NCBI RefSeq assembly: GCF_006439015.1
Contig: NZ_RCZG01000003.1
Coordinates: forward strand, 311,278-375,277
Direction of reading: 5' to 3'
Length of the DNA stretch: 64,000 nt
Origin: Mycolicibacterium hodleri
GTDB lineage: Bacteria; Actinomycetota; Actinomycetes; Mycobacteriales; Mycobacteriaceae
A program made the position numbers and the translations under genes. Positions 62,270 to 64,000 of the stretch are shown here, piece after piece; position 1 is the first letter of the stretch, and every line of letters begins with the position of its first letter. Below the pieces are notes generated by a model, which saw only the letters and a program-made list of their open reading frames with translations, was not told the origin of the DNA and made no database searches.

Positions 62270-62905
62270 GTGCCATATACCGCGACCCGAGGCCCCGGCC
62301 GTCCGCCCGCAGCGAAGGCGGCCGAGACGCGTGAGCGCATAGTGCACGCGGCGAGGGAAGTTTTCAGCGAACTCGGTTATGACGCCGCAACATTTCAGGC
62401 GATCGCGATACGTGCAGATCTGACGCGGCCGGCTATAAATCACTACTTCGCCAGCAAGCGAGTGCTGTACGCGGAGGTGGTCGAGAAGACCAACGAGATG
62501 GTGGTGGCCGCAGGCATGGCCAAGGCCGACGGTGAGACCTCACTGCTCAAACGGCTGTCCTCGTTCTTCGCCGCAGCAATGCAGGCCGATTCCCGCGATC
62601 GTTCGGTCGCCGCGTTCCTGGTCACTTCGGTGTTGGAGTCGCAGCGCCACCCCGAGCTCAGCCGAGACGAGCACAACCTCCTCAAGACCTCCAGGGCGTT
62701 CGTGACCTGGGCCGTTACCGACGCTCTGCAGCGTGGCGAACTGGTGACGGACACCGACGTGCCGACATTGGTCGAGATGCTCGTCGCCGTGATGTGGGGC
62801 ATGGGCTTCTATGCAGGGTACGTCGGCGGACACGACGAGCTCAGCACCATCGTCGACAAGCTGGAGCTGCTGCTGGCGAACAAACTCTGGAAGCTTGCTG
62901 AGTAA
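62270..62905 (+). CDS. TetR/AcrR-family regulator
   Basis: 211 residues from GTG 62270 (PYTATRGPGRPPAAKAAETRERI); an ATG at 62240 would add 10 residues. Helix-turn-helix FSELGYDAATFQAIAIRADLTRPAINHYFASKRVLYAEV, ligand domain with FLVTSVLESQRHPEL and VEMLVAVMWGMGFYAGYVG. The AT-hook-like RGPGRP at the N-terminus and close similarity to a conserved mycobacterial TetR group are notable. It is followed by the methyltransferase gene 117 bp later; target unknown. Confidence 0.9.
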   Translation: MPYTATRGPGRPPAAKAAETRERIVHAAREVFSELGYDAATFQAIAIRADLTRPAINHYFASKRVLYAEVVEKTNEMVVAAGMAKADGETSLLKRLSSFFAAAMQADSRDRSVAAFLVTSVLESQRHPELSRDEHNLLKTSRAFVTWAVTDALQRGELVTDTDVPTLVEMLVAVMWGMGFYAGYVGGHDELSTIVDKLELLLANKLWKLAE

Positions 62906-62941
62906 CTGAGAACCTTCCAAAATGGGCGAGCGGTGACGTAG

Positions 62942-64000
<1,059 letters not shown>

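Overview
The window is a high-GC actinobacterial chromosome segment. Gene content and order identify a rapidly growing mycobacterium (Mycolicibacterium-like). The conserved block downstream of gyrA (DUF3566 gene, tRNA-Ile, tRNA-Ala, cwsA, ppiA, PH-domain gene, crgA, DUF881 gene, trpG, pknB-pknA-pbpA-rodA-pstP-fhaB-fhaA, tRNA-Leu) is the oriC-proximal mycobacterial arrangement. A complete fructose PTS, as in Mycobacterium smegmatis-type species, and an intein in gyrA fit this. These assignments rest on reading the translations; no database search was run.

Layout. 1-4.2 kb: 3' part of gyrA with the C-terminal part of its intein, the DUF3566 gene, two tRNAs flanking a 35-residue DLW-39-like ORF. 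4.3-19 kb: a PAP2 phosphatase, cell-division and cell-wall genes, and the Ser/Thr kinase/phosphatase/FHA signalling operon, whose members overlap by ATGA from fhaB to pknB. 19-25 kb: TetR-MFS-SDR cluster with paired operators, a squalene-cyclase-like gene, a second MFS exporter, prfC. 26.6-35 kb: envelope genes (LCP ligase, uppP, COG4705 membrane protein, secreted phosphatase) and a two-component system. A direct-repeat box of the same architecture and orientation lies upstream of four of these units, which suggests one local regulon.

35-42 kb: a fetB-like permease followed by an accessory block bounded by two diverged direct repeats of about 227 bp. The block carries a transposase remnant, a NodB-like deacetylase fused to a NodC/HasA-like glycosyltransferase, a secreted linker-like protein and a GH19 chitinase lipoprotein. 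A CDF metal exporter and an Lsr2 paralogue follow. 42-47 kb: a zinc metallopeptidase lipoprotein, F420-type oxidoreductase genes (one broken by two single-base deletions), a thioesterase, GNAT, pirin and EVE genes.

47.5-52 kb is an ESX-1 deletion scar: whiB6, an Rv3863-like gene and an EspI-like MinD ATPase are followed by the N-terminal third of espG1 joined directly to the N-terminal part of mycP1, with all core ESX-1 genes missing between them. 52-58 kb: ptsH-fruA-fruK-fruR, divergent from ptsI. 58-64 kb: a second pirin, a perfect 22-bp hairpin, a TetR-FUSC pair, another TetR gene, an SAM-dependent methyltransferase and the start of a further gene at the window edge.
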